From assembly GCA_025449955.1 (NCBI GenBank), contig JANWIK010000167.1, forward strand, positions 1-33,794: a DNA stretch of 33,794 nt, in the 5' to 3' direction. The notes under the pieces were generated by a model. The model was not told the origin of the DNA. It saw nothing but the letters and a program-made list of their open reading frames with translations, and made no database searches. The position numbers were made by a program, and so were the translations under genes. The stretch is from Gemmatimonadaceae bacterium. Its GTDB lineage: Bacteria; Gemmatimonadota; Gemmatimonadetes; Gemmatimonadales; Gemmatimonadaceae. This document shows positions 9,630 through 17,706 of the stretch, in pieces. Each line of letters starts with the position of its first letter. Positions within the stretch are counted from its first letter, which is position 1.

Positions 9630-9686
9630 CCCGGCAGACGTCCATTTGAGTAACGCGCTCGGCGCGGGAACCGTTGAAGCGCGCCA

Positions 9687-10283
9687 TTAACCCCCCGGCG
9701 CGCCGGCCAACCCGATGTCCTCGGCGGACGCGCGCATGGCGTCGATCACAAATTGGATGTGCGAGTCGAGCTCCACCTCCAATTCTTCGGCGCCGTGCAC
9801 CACGTCCTCGCGACTAACGCCCCGCGCGAACGCTTTGTCCTTCATCTTTTTTCGCACCGACCGTGCATCCACATCGTGCACGCTGCGCGACGGTTTGACC
9901 AGCGCCGTCGCGGTGATGAGCCCGGTCAATTCATCGACTGCGAACAACGTGCGCGCCATGCGCGTGGTGCGCGCGACGCCGGTGTACGGGGCGTGACCGA
10001 GAATCGCGGCGACCACGTCGTCGGGATAGCCGAGAGCACGCAACATCCGCGCGCCTTCCGCGGGATGCTCCGCATCCGGAGCGTGGCTCGCATTCGGGAA
10101 GCGCTCGTAGTCGAAATCGTGCATGAGGCCGGCAAGCCCCCAGCGCTCGGGGTCTTCACCGAAGTGCGCGGCGTATGCGCGCATCGCCGCTTCCACGGCG
10201 AGCATGTGCTTTCGTAAGGATTCGCTGAGCGTGTACTCGTGCATCAACGCGAGCGCGTCGGCACGCGACGGCAGATCGGCCAT
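9687..10283 (-). CDS. HD-domain phosphohydrolase family protein
   Basis: This 198-residue protein belongs to the HD superfamily of metal-dependent phosphohydrolases. Candidate metal ligands are H26 (KHMLAVE), H55-D56 (GLMHDFDYE), H73 (AEHPAEGA), H97 (ILGHAPY) and D117 (FAVDELTGL). The pattern resembles the small HDIG-type proteins often described as HAD/HD hydrolases of unknown substrate. There is no second domain or membrane segment. It stands between two efflux operons on the same strand. A strong hairpin upstream (10317-10352) probably separates it from the EmrB gene, and a 57-base gap separates it from the sigma factor gene. Cellular substrate unknown. Confidence 0.85.
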   Translation of the reverse strand: MADLPSRADALALMHEYTLSESLRKHMLAVEAAMRAYAAHFGEDPERWGLAGLMHDFDYERFPNASHAPDAEHPAEGARMLRALGYPDDVVAAILGHAPYTGVARTTRMARTLFAVDELTGLITATALVKPSRSVHDVDARSVRKKMKDKAFARGVSREDVVHGAEELEVELDSHIQFVIDAMRASAEDIGLAGAPGG

Positions 10284-10316
10284 GGAGCGCGGTGGCTGGA
10301 GAGGTGAGAAACGCGC

Positions 10317-10352
10317 GGGACCCGTCCTCCAAACTTAGGAGCGACGGGTCCC
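10317..10352 (-). terminator. Stem-loop between EmrB and HD-domain genes (probable terminator or attenuator)
   Basis: GGGACCCGTC (10317-10326) pairs perfectly with GACGGGTCCC (10343-10352). An inner CTCC/GGAG (10327-10330 with 10338-10341) extends the stem after a one-base bulge. It starts 30 bases after the EmrB stop and ends 34 bases before the HD-gene start. On the minus strand only a weak TTTCTC follows, so termination efficiency is uncertain. Confidence 0.6.
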
Positions 10353-10381
10353 CCGACCAAGCGTGTCGCCTCCGGTAAGCC

Positions 10382-11998
10382 TCAGTGTACCGGACCCATT
10401 GCGCCGCGGCCCTTGCCCGACTTGAACACGAACAGGAGCGGCAAGGCGGCGCACAACAGCAGACCGCACAGTAGATAGATCCGGGAAAATGCGAGCACGT
10501 TGGCCTGCGCCATCACCTGCCCGTCGAGGAGCGCGAGCGCTTGCTGCTTCGCCACGGCGAGCGACGCACCCTTGGCCACCATGCCTTGCGTGAGCGCGGA
10601 CAACCGCGCCATCGATGCGGCGTCGCCCGACGCCAGGTGCGACACCAGCGCGACGCGGTGCTGCGCGGCGAATCGCACGAGGAGCGTCGCCATCACGGCA
10701 ATGCCTAACGAACCGCCGAGTTGGCGGGTCAGGTTGAACATGCCCGTGCCTTGCGCGAGACGCTCGGTCTTGAGATCCGCCATCGTCGCGTTGGTGAGCG
10801 GTACGAAAATCAAACCGAGTCCCGTGCCGCGCCAGATGAGCGGCCAGAACATGTCGTTCGCGCCGGCGTCCAGCGTGAGGCGCGACAGCATCCACATCGA
10901 AAGCAAAAAGAGCAGCGAGCCCGCGGTCACCGTGAGGCGCGCGTCGAGGCGATTGGCGTTTCGCCCAACGATGCCCATCGTGACCGCCGACGCGAGCGCA
11001 CCCGGCAAGATGATCTTGCCCGTCTGCCACGCGGTCATGCCGTGCAACTGCTGCAGGAAGAGCGGCAGCACGAAGACGGACCCGTAGAGCGCCACGCCCA
11101 ACATCGCGGCGATGAGCACGCCCGCGGTGAGCTGGCGGCTCTTGAGCACGCGGAAGTCGATCACCGGTTCTTTCGCCGTGAGCTCGCGCCACACGAGCAG
11201 CACGGCCGACGCGATCGAGACCACGAGCAGCGTGACGATGAAGCGCGACTCGAACCAATCGTTGCGCTCGCCGCGCTCGAGCATCCACTGGAGCGACCCG
11301 ATGCACGTGGTGAGGAGCGCGATGCCGGCCACGTCGACGGTGCGCGAGCGCTCCTGGTGTGCCGCATTGCGCACGTACGTCAGCACCAGGATCGCCGCCA
11401 GAATGCCCAACGGCACGTTGATGTAGAAGATCCACGGCCATTGGTAGTTGTCGACGATCCATCCGCCTAACGTTGGGCCGATGGTCGGTCCCACCATCAC
11501 GCCGACGCCGAAGATGGCCTGGCCGATGCCGACCTCCTCGGGCGGGAAGGATTCGAACAGCGTCGCCTGCGCCGTCGACAACAACGCGCCGCCGCCCACC
11601 CCCTGCACGATGCGGAACACGACGAGCTCGACCAGCGTGTGCGCGGCGCCGCACAGAAACGACGCGACGACGAACAACATGATCGAGCCGGCGAGATACT
11701 TCCGGCGTCCGAAGTACGCCGACAGCCAACCGGACATCGGAATCACGATGACGTTGGCGATGATGTAGCCCGTCGAGACCCACGCGATTTCGTCGAGCGT
11801 CGCGCCCAGGTTGCCCATCATGTCGGGCAGCGCGACGTTCACGATCGAAGTGTCGATGAGCTCGAGGACGGATGCGAGCGTGACGGCGATCGCGATCAGG
11901 TATCGATTGCGATACGGGTCGTCGGCGAGGGCGGGAGGCCAGGCGGCGACGAGGTCGCCGGACGCGCCTCGGGCGAGCGGTCGTAATGTTGCGGCCAT
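10382..11998 (-). CDS. EmrB-type major facilitator multidrug exporter (DHA2, 14 TM)
   Basis: This 538-residue integral membrane protein has about 14 hydrophobic segments. Family marks are motif D1 in LELIDTSIVNVALPDM, motif A in SGWLSAYFGRRKYLAGS, and the antiporter motif around VQGVGGGALLSTAQA with GVGVMVGPTIGPTLGGW. The section IDFRVLKSRQLTAGVLIAAM is also typical of EmrB/QacA transporters. It would expel hydrophobic compounds by proton antiport through the EmrA adaptor and TolC channel encoded upstream. The N-terminal 30 residues before the first helix are cytoplasmic. A gap of 51 bases separates it from the EmrA stop and contains one GTTAGGC (12037-12043). It is the last gene of the TetR-tolC-emrA-emrB operon. 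Confidence 0.94.
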   Translation of the reverse strand: MAATLRPLARGASGDLVAAWPPALADDPYRNRYLIAIAVTLASVLELIDTSIVNVALPDMMGNLGATLDEIAWVSTGYIIANVIVIPMSGWLSAYFGRRKYLAGSIMLFVVASFLCGAAHTLVELVVFRIVQGVGGGALLSTAQATLFESFPPEEVGIGQAIFGVGVMVGPTIGPTLGGWIVDNYQWPWIFYINVPLGILAAILVLTYVRNAAHQERSRTVDVAGIALLTTCIGSLQWMLERGERNDWFESRFIVTLLVVSIASAVLLVWRELTAKEPVIDFRVLKSRQLTAGVLIAAMLGVALYGSVFVLPLFLQQLHGMTAWQTGKIILPGALASAVTMGIVGRNANRLDARLTVTAGSLLFLLSMWMLSRLTLDAGANDMFWPLIWRGTGLGLIFVPLTNATMADLKTERLAQGTGMFNLTRQLGGSLGIAVMATLLVRFAAQHRVALVSHLASGDAASMARLSALTQGMVAKGASLAVAKQQALALLDGQVMAQANVLAFSRIYLLCGLLLCAALPLLFVFKSGKGRGAMGPVH

Positions 11999-12049
11999 TG
12001 GCGTACTACCGGTCGAGTGAAACGGGGCGGCGAATCGTTAGGCGAACCA

Positions 12050-13168
12050 TCAACCTGTTTTCACGTGCGCCACCACCGACAAGCCCTGGCGCAAGGGACG
12101 GTTCGGCCCGCAGCCCTTGGTCACCAGCACGCGAACGGGTACGCGCTGCACCACCTTGGTGAAGTTGCCCGTCGCGTTGTCGGGCGGGAGCAGCGCGAAG
12201 CGCGCGCCCGTTGCGGCGCTCAGGCTCTGCACCTTGCCCTCGGCGGTACACCCGGGATACGCGTCCAGCTCGATCTCCACCGGTTGCCCAACGCGCATGT
12301 TCGCGAGCTGGGTCTCCTTGAAGTTCGCCGTGATGTACGCGCCGGTGTCGGCCACGACCGACATGAGCGTCTGGCCCGACTGCAGCAGTTGGCCTAACTC
12401 GATGAGCTTCTTCGAGACAGTGCCGCTCACCGGCGCCGTGATCACCGTGTAGCTGAGCTGGAGCTGCGCGTCATCGAGCTCCGCTTGCGCCGCCTCGGTG
12501 CGCGCCTGCGCGACGCGCACGCCCGCCTGCGCGCTCGTGACGCCGGCGTTTCCCGCTGCGGCCTGTCGCTGGACGGCCTGGAGATTCGCCGCCGCCGCGT
12601 CGGCTGCCGCCTGCGCCGCATCCAATTGCTGGCCGGATACGATCTGCTTCGCCGCCAGGGCTTTCATGCGGGTGAGATCGGACTGCGCCTGGTCATATTG
12701 GGCGCGCGACGCGACGATCTGCGCGTCTTGTGCCGCGCTCTGGCTCGTCGCCGACGTCACCGCCGCGCGCGCCTGGCCCGGTGCGCGTCCCGAGCCGACG
12801 GTGAATCGCGCCGCCGCGAGATCCGCATCGGCCTGCGCGACCTTCACCCGGTACTCGTCATCATCGATCGTCGCGAGCGTGTCCCCGGCGTGTACCGAGT
12901 CGTTGTCCTGCACGCGCACCGACGCCACATAGCCGCCGACCTTGGCCAGCACCGGGATGATGTGCCCGTCCACTTGGGCGTCGTCCGTGCTCTCGTGAAC
13001 GCGCGAGTACAGGTATGCCTTGAGGCCCCAGCCTAACGCAATGAGCGCAACGATCACGACGATCGGGATGACGTACTTGCGCTTCGACGGCGCGGCCGGC
13101 TGGTGCTCCGGTGTCGCCGGCCGTTGCTCGGACTGTTGCTCGGTCTGTTCATCTACCATCGTCGCCAT
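12050..13168 (-). CDS. EmrA/HlyD-type membrane fusion protein
   Basis: This 372-residue adaptor has a short acidic cytoplasmic N-terminus rich in Gln and Glu, then one transmembrane helix at about residues 31-50 (KYVIPIVVIVALIALGWGLK). The first lipoyl half follows (ESTDDAQVDGHIIPVLAKVG, about 59-105). A long helical hairpin rich in Ala and Gln covers about 108-215, and the second lipoyl half contains SYTVITAPVSGTVSKKLIEL. The C-terminal beta-barrel includes MRVGQPVEIELDAYPG, the EmrA signature. STDDAQVDG is characteristic of EmrA adaptors that serve MFS pumps. ATG at 13168 and at 13159 are both possible starts. It connects the EmrB pump to the TolC channel. Confidence 0.94.
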   Translation of the reverse strand: MATMVDEQTEQQSEQRPATPEHQPAAPSKRKYVIPIVVIVALIALGWGLKAYLYSRVHESTDDAQVDGHIIPVLAKVGGYVASVRVQDNDSVHAGDTLATIDDDEYRVKVAQADADLAAARFTVGSGRAPGQARAAVTSATSQSAAQDAQIVASRAQYDQAQSDLTRMKALAAKQIVSGQQLDAAQAAADAAAANLQAVQRQAAAGNAGVTSAQAGVRVAQARTEAAQAELDDAQLQLSYTVITAPVSGTVSKKLIELGQLLQSGQTLMSVVADTGAYITANFKETQLANMRVGQPVEIELDAYPGCTAEGKVQSLSAATGARFALLPPDNATGNFTKVVQRVPVRVLVTKGCGPNRPLRQGLSVVAHVKTG

Positions 13169-13234
13169 GATCTCTATCCATCGTCAGAGGTACTGATCGT
13201 TCGTCGTCGATCGTGCGAATGATGCGTGGTTCGG

Positions 13235-14602
13235 TTACGGGAGCGACGTCACCGACCCGACGGCGCGGGCCAGCCCGACGCGCGCCGATTGATACGACGC
13301 GAGCGCATCCACCAACTGCGTGCGCGACGTATTCAGGGTGAGCGACGCCGTGATGACGTCGGCGTTCCCCGACACGCCGGCGCGGAATCGATCGCGCGCC
13401 TGCGCCACTTCCTGCTCCGTGAGGCGAAGTTGCTCGCGCGCCGCATCGACGGCCTCGCGGGCCGAGCCCAGATCGAGCATCGCGCCGCGCACCTCGATGG
13501 CCGCCTGCTGGCGCAGGTCGCGGCGCCGCACGTCGATCTCGCTCACCCGCGCCTGCTGCTCCTCGATGCGCCCTTCGCGACGGAGCCCATCGAACACCGG
13601 GACGGACACCTCGACGCCCCACTGATACGTGTTGAGCTTGTTGCCGCCGTTGGTGCCCAACCATCCCTCGTCGCCGAACGCGGTGAGCGACGGCAAACGC
13701 TCCGCCCGAATCGCCCCCGACGTTTCACGCGCCGCGGCCAGCTGCTGGTCCGCCGCGCGCAGATCGGGTCGATCGCGGAGTGCCTGGGCGATGGCCGCCT
13801 GCTCGTTAGGCATCGTATCCGACATCGTGAGCCGCGTGAGGGTGTCGGCCAGCTCCACGTGCGCGTCGAGCGACAGCCCGAGCGCGCGGAGCAGATCGAG
13901 GCGGGAGCGATCGCGCTCGTTGCGCGCGGCGATGAGCTGCGCCCGCACGGCGGCGACCTGCGCCTGCGCGCGCGTCACATCGAGCGCGACGCCCACACCG
14001 GCCGTGAGCTGGTCGTTCGCGATGCCGAGGAGCGAATCGGCGAGCACCGAATCGGCCTCGCGCGCCGCGAGGTCGGCGTCGGCCCGCTGGGCTCTCAAAT
14101 ACGCGAGCGACGCCGTGACCGCCGCCTGCTCCGCCGCGTCGCTGGCCGTGGCGTTGCCCGCCACCGCCGTCGACCGCGCACTGCGCACGCGGCTCAGCGC
14201 GGCATAGTCGAACACCGTCTGCGACAATTTGCCGCGGACGTCGATCGTGTTCACCGGTCCCAGCAGCTCGCCGCCCGGATCGAGTCCCGGCAGGGCGAAG
14301 CCGAACGTGGCCGTGTTGATCGTGACGCCGTGTTCCATCGCGTACGCCGAAACGTTAGGCAAGAGGTCGCTGCGCGCCTGCGTCACCTGCGCGGCGCTCT
14401 GCGCCGCCTGGAACCGCGCTTCCTGCGCGCTCGCGCTCTGGTGCGCGGCGAGACGGGCCGCGTCGCCTAACGACAACGGCCGCGCAATGACGGTGTCGCC
14501 GCCGCCATCCTGGGCGCGCGCGCTCCGTGCCACGCCGGGCAGCGCCACCGCCGCGACGAGCATGGCCCTCAGATATCGAAACAAGCCGTCGTGCACGATC
14601 AT
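13235..14602 (-). CDS. TolC-family outer membrane channel of the EmrAB system
   Basis: From ATG at 14602 the protein is 455 residues. The start overlaps the TetR stop as ATGA, and the open frame further upstream only reads the TetR gene out of phase. A signal peptide covers about residues 1-31 (hydrophobic core AMLVAAVALPGVA, then SARAQ). Two OEP repeats follow, with RPLSLGDAARLAAHQSASAQ at the start of the first and DALASYQSARVGLARAVGSV near the end of the second. It is weakly similar in sequence to the other TolC protein of this window, though they share the fold. Genetic linkage to EmrA and EmrB indicates a dedicated channel. Confidence 0.92.
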   Translation of the reverse strand: MIVHDGLFRYLRAMLVAAVALPGVARSARAQDGGGDTVIARPLSLGDAARLAAHQSASAQEARFQAAQSAAQVTQARSDLLPNVSAYAMEHGVTINTATFGFALPGLDPGGELLGPVNTIDVRGKLSQTVFDYAALSRVRSARSTAVAGNATASDAAEQAAVTASLAYLRAQRADADLAAREADSVLADSLLGIANDQLTAGVGVALDVTRAQAQVAAVRAQLIAARNERDRSRLDLLRALGLSLDAHVELADTLTRLTMSDTMPNEQAAIAQALRDRPDLRAADQQLAAARETSGAIRAERLPSLTAFGDEGWLGTNGGNKLNTYQWGVEVSVPVFDGLRREGRIEEQQARVSEIDVRRRDLRQQAAIEVRGAMLDLGSAREAVDAAREQLRLTEQEVAQARDRFRAGVSGNADVITASLTLNTSRTQLVDALASYQSARVGLARAVGSVTSLP

Positions 14603-15285
14603 GCCTTGTTCACTGCGGAAGAAGCCGGCGAGGCCGGACGCGAACCCGCGTCCTTGCGCACCGCGCCAAGGAAAAAATCGAGGAGCTGCGCCAGCACCTC
14701 CTCGTCGGTCAGATGCGCGACGAGGCCATTCTGTTCCCGTTGCGCACACCACACGCCATGACTGATGATCAGCGCCTGCAGCATCCGCGCGCTCTCCATC
14801 TCGTCCATCTCGCGAAACTCGCCGGTCGCGATCCCGTGTCGCACAATGCCGGCAATCGCGTGGACGTTCCTGCCCGGAACTTCGCGCTGAAAAAATTCCA
14901 ACAGTGCGGGGAAGTTGCGCAGCTCGCCGATCGAGAGCCGGTGCAGCTTTTCGAACATCGGCGATCGAACGTGCTGCCACACCGAATGCGCGTAGTCGAT
15001 CAGTTGATCGACCGCCGAAGCGCTCGTCGCGACGGCGCGCGCCTGCGCTTGGATGATCGTGTCGCCAACGAGCTGGCGGATCATCTCGCAGAAGAGCGTC
15101 TCTTTGTTCGAGAAGTAGAGATAGATCGTGCCCTTGGACACGCCGGCGCGCTTGGCAATGTCCTCGAGACGCGCAGCCGCGAGTCCGGACTCGCCGAACA
15201 CATCAATGGCAGCGTCCAGAATCTGACGCGGCCGGGCTTCAGGCAGCCGGCGCCAACGCGGTTCTTCGGGAGGAGCGGCGATCAT
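14599..15285 (-). CDS. TetR/AcrR-family transcriptional repressor of the efflux operon
   Basis: This 228-residue protein has the TetR N-terminal DNA-binding domain: RQILDAAIDVFGESGLAAAR (about residues 20-39), then the helix-turn-helix LEDIAKRAGVSKGTIYLYFS (40-59) and NKETLFCEMI. The C-terminal helical ligand-binding domain is diverse, as usual. The ATG at 15285 is preceded by AGGAG-poor sequence, but it fits the family start. The gene leads the efflux operon and overlaps the TolC gene by 4 bases, so the repressor is co-transcribed with its targets. Two inverted repeats upstream (15295-15308 and 15384-15397) are probable binding sites, implying autoregulation and drug-induced release. Confidence 0.93.
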   Translation of the reverse strand: MIAAPPEEPRWRRLPEARPRQILDAAIDVFGESGLAAARLEDIAKRAGVSKGTIYLYFSNKETLFCEMIRQLVGDTIIQAQARAVATSASAVDQLIDYAHSVWQHVRSPMFEKLHRLSIGELRNFPALLEFFQREVPGRNVHAIAGIVRHGIATGEFREMDEMESARMLQALIISHGVWCAQREQNGLVAHLTDEEVLAQLLDFFLGAVRKDAGSRPASPASSAVNKA

Positions 15286-15294
15286 ATTTAAATA

Positions 15295-15308
15295 ACCGAC
15301 TCGTCAGT
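15295..15308. promoter_or_regulatory. Candidate TetR operator 1 (imperfect)
   Basis: ACCGACTCGTCAGT, 10 bases before the TetR start codon, matches the better site at 15384-15397 at 10 of 14 positions when that site is read on the other strand. Outer half-sites AC(C/T)GA and TCAGT are kept. Binding here would block the operon transcript close to the start codon. Confidence 0.5.
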
Positions 15309-15383
15309 CAGGTAGTTCCAATGGAGCGTGGCGAACTGCGGAATACGGCCCGCCCGGCGAGAGGAACATATAGTGGCTAAATA

Positions 15384-15397
15384 ACTGAACGGTCAGT
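15384..15397. promoter_or_regulatory. Candidate TetR operator 2 (palindrome)
   Basis: ACTGA (15384-15388), four bases, TCAGT (15393-15397) form a perfect inverted repeat that resembles typical AcrR-type operators. The flanks ATA and AAT extend the symmetry with one mismatch. The site lies between the TetR gene and the divergent membrane-protein gene at 15541, so it could affect both. Confidence 0.65.
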
Positions 15398-15540
15398 AAT
15401 ATGCGCAAGGCGGTCCAGTCTGTCAAGCCAGTGGCAGCCGCCTATTGAGTAACCACGGGGTGTCTTGCCCGACGCGGCCGTCGTCCTCCATCATAGGCGC
15501 CTCCGTTAGACCTCTCCCCCACGATCGCGCGGTTCTGCAT

Positions 15541-16335
15541 ATGGCCACCTCTGTAGCCCCGCAGCTGAAGCAACGATCGGCGTTCGAGATCATCGACGTC
15601 TCGATCCAAGTCCTCAGGCGACACTACGCAACCTTCGTGATGCTGTTCGCACTCGGCGCCATCCCATCGTGGATCGTGCTGTGGCTGAGCGGGTTCATGA
15701 CGTTCATGACGTCGTTCAATCCGAACGTCGGCGCACTGCCTACCGACGCGCTCAACTTGAGCGCAGCCGCCTGGGCTCCGCTGACGTGGGCTTGGGCCCG
15801 GATTTTCACCGGTGCGATCGTGGTCGCCGCGTCCGACGCGTATCTCACCGGCGATCTGGATCCGGGCCGCGCGATCCGCGCTGCCTGGTCGCGGGCGCTG
15901 CCAAACATCTTCGTCGGCTTTCTGTTAGGCATCGCGATGTTCTTCGGCGCGTTTGTCTTTTTGGTGGGCGCGATCTACGTCTATCTCCGGTACTTCGCCG
16001 CCGTCCCGGCGCTGATGCTCGAGAATACGAGCGTGTTCGACGCGTTCCACCGGTCGCGCGATTTGTCGCAGGGATTCAAGTGGCGCATCCTCGGCACCGT
16101 CTTCTTGTCGTGGGTCATCCTGTGGGTAGTGGTGCTCACGCTGCAGGCGGTGCTGGCGCTCGTGCCGATGGTGCCCATTGCGCGCATCCTCATGAACGCC
16201 GTCGTGCAGCTCTTCGTCGCGCCGCTGCTTCCGATCGTGCTAACCGTGCTCTACTACGATCAGCGAATTCGCAAGGACGGCTTCGACCTCGAGGTCATGG
16301 CGCGCGGTATCGCGCCGCTGCCCGCGCAGGGCTGA
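15541..16335 (+). CDS. Polytopic membrane protein of unknown function
   Basis: This 264-residue protein has five or six hydrophobic segments, for example TFVMLFALGAIPSWIVLWLS near the N-terminus, then FVGFLLGIAMFFGAFVFLVG and ILGTVFLSWVILWVVVLTLQ. A short charged stretch, ALMLENTSVFDAFHRSRDLS, joins two of them, with the pattern (LENxxxxxAFxRSxxLxxG) seen in membrane domains related to glycerophosphodiester phosphodiesterase N-termini and DUF975-type proteins. That resemblance is only at the pattern level. ATG at 15541 is chosen because it directly precedes the amphipathic start; a longer in-frame start at 15445 adds 32 residues without a membrane character. It is transcribed away from the TetR operon and ends before a 61-base hairpin. 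Confidence 0.75.
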   Translation: MATSVAPQLKQRSAFEIIDVSIQVLRRHYATFVMLFALGAIPSWIVLWLSGFMTFMTSFNPNVGALPTDALNLSAAAWAPLTWAWARIFTGAIVVAASDAYLTGDLDPGRAIRAAWSRALPNIFVGFLLGIAMFFGAFVFLVGAIYVYLRYFAAVPALMLENTSVFDAFHRSRDLSQGFKWRILGTVFLSWVILWVVVLTLQAVLALVPMVPIARILMNAVVQLFVAPLLPIVLTVLYYDQRIRKDGFDLEVMARGIAPLPAQG

Positions 16336-16350
16336 CGCCCCGACGCGACC

Positions 16351-16411
16351 CCCGATGCGGTACGAGGGAGCGAGACGCAGCATGCGTCTCGCTCCCTCGT
16401 GCCGCATCGGG
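16351..16411. terminator. Very long near-perfect hairpin between convergent genes
   Basis: Left arm 16351-16379 pairs with right arm 16383-16411 over 29 positions, with 28 Watson-Crick pairs and one G-U type pair (position 16361 against 16401). The loop is GCA. It starts 15 bases after the stop of the plus-strand membrane protein and ends 13 bases before the stop of the minus-strand small protein, so it can end transcripts from both sides. There is no T-tract on either strand. Its length and perfection exceed an ordinary terminator, so a repeat-element origin is an alternative. Confidence 0.7.
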
Positions 16412-16424
16412 TAGGACGCGCCGA

Positions 16425-16577
16425 CTAGGGCGTTGCCGCGGCCGCCGGTTCCGCCTTCCCCGCGTAGTGCCGGTTGGTCAGCAGCACGATGCTGAACATG
16501 ATGCAAAAGATCACGATCACACCGACGACGAGTCCGGTGAATCCAGCTTTCTTGTCTCCGGGAAGCGGGGGCGCCAT
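16425..16577 (-). CDS. Small single-pass membrane protein (50 residues)
   Basis: I read ATG at 16577 to TAG at 16425-16427. The product has a polar start (MAPPLPGDKK), one strong hydrophobic helix (about residues 13-34, GFTGLVVGVIVIFCIMFSIV) and a short Ala/Pro-rich tail. GGAGAG lies 7 bases before the ATG, which supports translation. It follows the cyclophilin gene by 73 bases on the same strand. I do not recognise a family; small proteins of this shape are common subunits or regulators of membrane complexes, but no function can be stated. Confidence 0.65.
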   Translation of the reverse strand: MAPPLPGDKKAGFTGLVVGVIVIFCIMFSIVLLTNRHYAGKAEPAAAATP

Positions 16578-16650
16578 GCTCGATCTCTCCAGAAAGTGAC
16601 GATGGGTCGAGGCGTGCCCGCACCGCCGGCGGGCGGGCGCGCCTAACGGT

Positions 16651-17112
16651 CTACGCGACGCGCACGGAGGTCATCGTATCGTTAGGCTGGATTTTTTGCA
16701 TCACGTCCAGCCCGCGTGTGATCTGGCCGAACACCGTGTGCACGCCGTTCAGGTGCTTGGTGCTCCGCTCGCTCAACACCATGAAGAACTGGCTGCCGCC
16801 GGTATCCTTGCCGGCGTGTGCCATCGACAACGCGCCCACTTCGTGGGTGCGCGGATTCCCCTTCGTCTCGCACTTGATCTTCCACCCGGGACCGCCGGTT
16901 CCGATGCGGCGGTCGCCGGGCGGCAAGTCGCGCGACAGGGGATCGCCGCCCTGCACCACGAAGTCCGGCACGACGCGATGGAATTTCACGCCATCGTAGA
17001 ATTTGCTGTTCGCCAATTTCTCGAAGTTGGCCACCGTGCCCGGCGCTTCCTTGTCGAAGAGCTCGGCCACGATGGTGCCGCGGTTCGTTTCGATCGTTGC
17101 GGTTTTCGACAT
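16651..17112 (-). CDS. Cyclophilin-type peptidyl-prolyl cis-trans isomerase
   Basis: This 153-residue single-domain protein catalyses cis-trans isomerisation of prolyl bonds. Cyclophilin signatures are [15 protein letters not shown] (catalytic arginine in FHRV), [18 protein letters not shown] and [14 protein letters not shown]. There is no signal peptide, so it should be cytoplasmic. ATG at 17112 is preferred; a TTG at 17118 would add two residues. The loop [20 protein letters not shown] is the extended form common in bacterial PpiB proteins. The gene ends with two GTTAGGC/GCCTAAC heptamers: one codes for Pro-Asn (16681-16687) and the other lies just after the stop (16641-16647). Confidence 0.95.
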   Translation of the reverse strand: MSKTATIETNRGTIVAELFDKEAPGTVANFEKLANSKFYDGVKFHRVVPDFVVQGGDPLSRDLPPGDRRIGTGGPGWKIKCETKGNPRTHEVGALSMAHAGKDTGGSQFFMVLSERSTKHLNGVHTVFGQITRGLDVMQKIQPNDTMTSVRVA

Positions 17113-17226
17113 AGACAACTCATGCCTGCACGCTTTAGGGTCCTCGCCGTCGCGATGTGTCGGGCGCGACCGCGCCGTTGGAGCCAGTGTACGATAGCGC
17201 AGGCGTCGCCGCGATGCACCTGCGCG

Positions 17227-17706
17227 TCAGCCGTTCGCGCCGATGCGCTCGATGATCTCCCACTCCGCGTCGGTCACGGGCTGAACCGACAAGCGGCTGC
17301 CGCGCTGCAACAACACCATCTTCGACAACCCGCGCTCTTCGCGCAGACGGGCCAACGTGGGCGGATGCGCGAGCGGACGCACGGCCTTGAAGTCGACCAT
17401 GTACCACGTCGGCTTCTTCGGATCACTCTTGGGATCGAAGTGGCCCGACTTCGAGTCGAAGGCCGTGTCGTCCGGGTATCCCGCGCGTACGACCTCGCAG
17501 ATGCCCATGATCGCCGTCGGGTCGGCGCTCGAGTGATAGAAGAACGCGAGGTCGCCCACCTGCATGTCGTCGCGCAGGAAATTGCGCGCCTGGAAGTTGC
17601 GCACGCCGTCCCACGAGGTCGTGCGACGCGGCGACGACCACAGATCCTGCCACGAAAATGCGTTAGGCTCCGACTTGACGAGCCAGTGGCGTTGGGCGCG
17701 CGTCAT
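17227..17706 (-). CDS. EVE-domain protein (PUA-like, thymocyte nuclear protein 1 type)
   Basis: From ATG at 17706 the protein is 159 residues and consists of one EVE domain. Marks are HWLVKSEPNAFSWQDL at the start, WDGVRNFQARNFLRDDMQVG, DLAFFYHSSADPTAIMGICE and SRLSVQPVTDAEWEII at the end. EVE domains have a PUA-like fold and, from published work on the superfamily, a pocket for modified bases in DNA or RNA. The start codon overlaps the stop of endonuclease III (ATGA), and the upstream extension in this frame is an out-of-phase reading of that gene. Its physical coupling to a base-excision glycosylase suggests a shared role with damaged or modified bases; this is inference. Confidence 0.9.
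   Translation of the reverse strand: MTRAQRHWLVKSEPNAFSWQDLWSSPRRTTSWDGVRNFQARNFLRDDMQVGDLAFFYHSSADPTAIMGICEVVRAGYPDDTAFDSKSGHFDPKSDPKKPTWYMVDFKAVRPLAHPPTLARLREERGLSKMVLLQRGSRLSVQPVTDAEWEIIERIGANG

Noticed and set aside
9630-9686. ECF autoregulatory promoter upstream of the sigma factor
   Set aside because: An AAC-containing and a CGTC element occur but are about 30 bases apart, not the usual 16-17.
13226-14470. 414-residue plus-strand frame opposite TolC
   Set aside because: Antisense shadow of a clearly recognisable outer membrane efflux protein.
14603-14980. N-terminal extension of the second TolC
   Set aside because: The extra 126 residues are the TetR gene read in another frame; the overlap ATG at 14602 with signal peptide is the sensible start.
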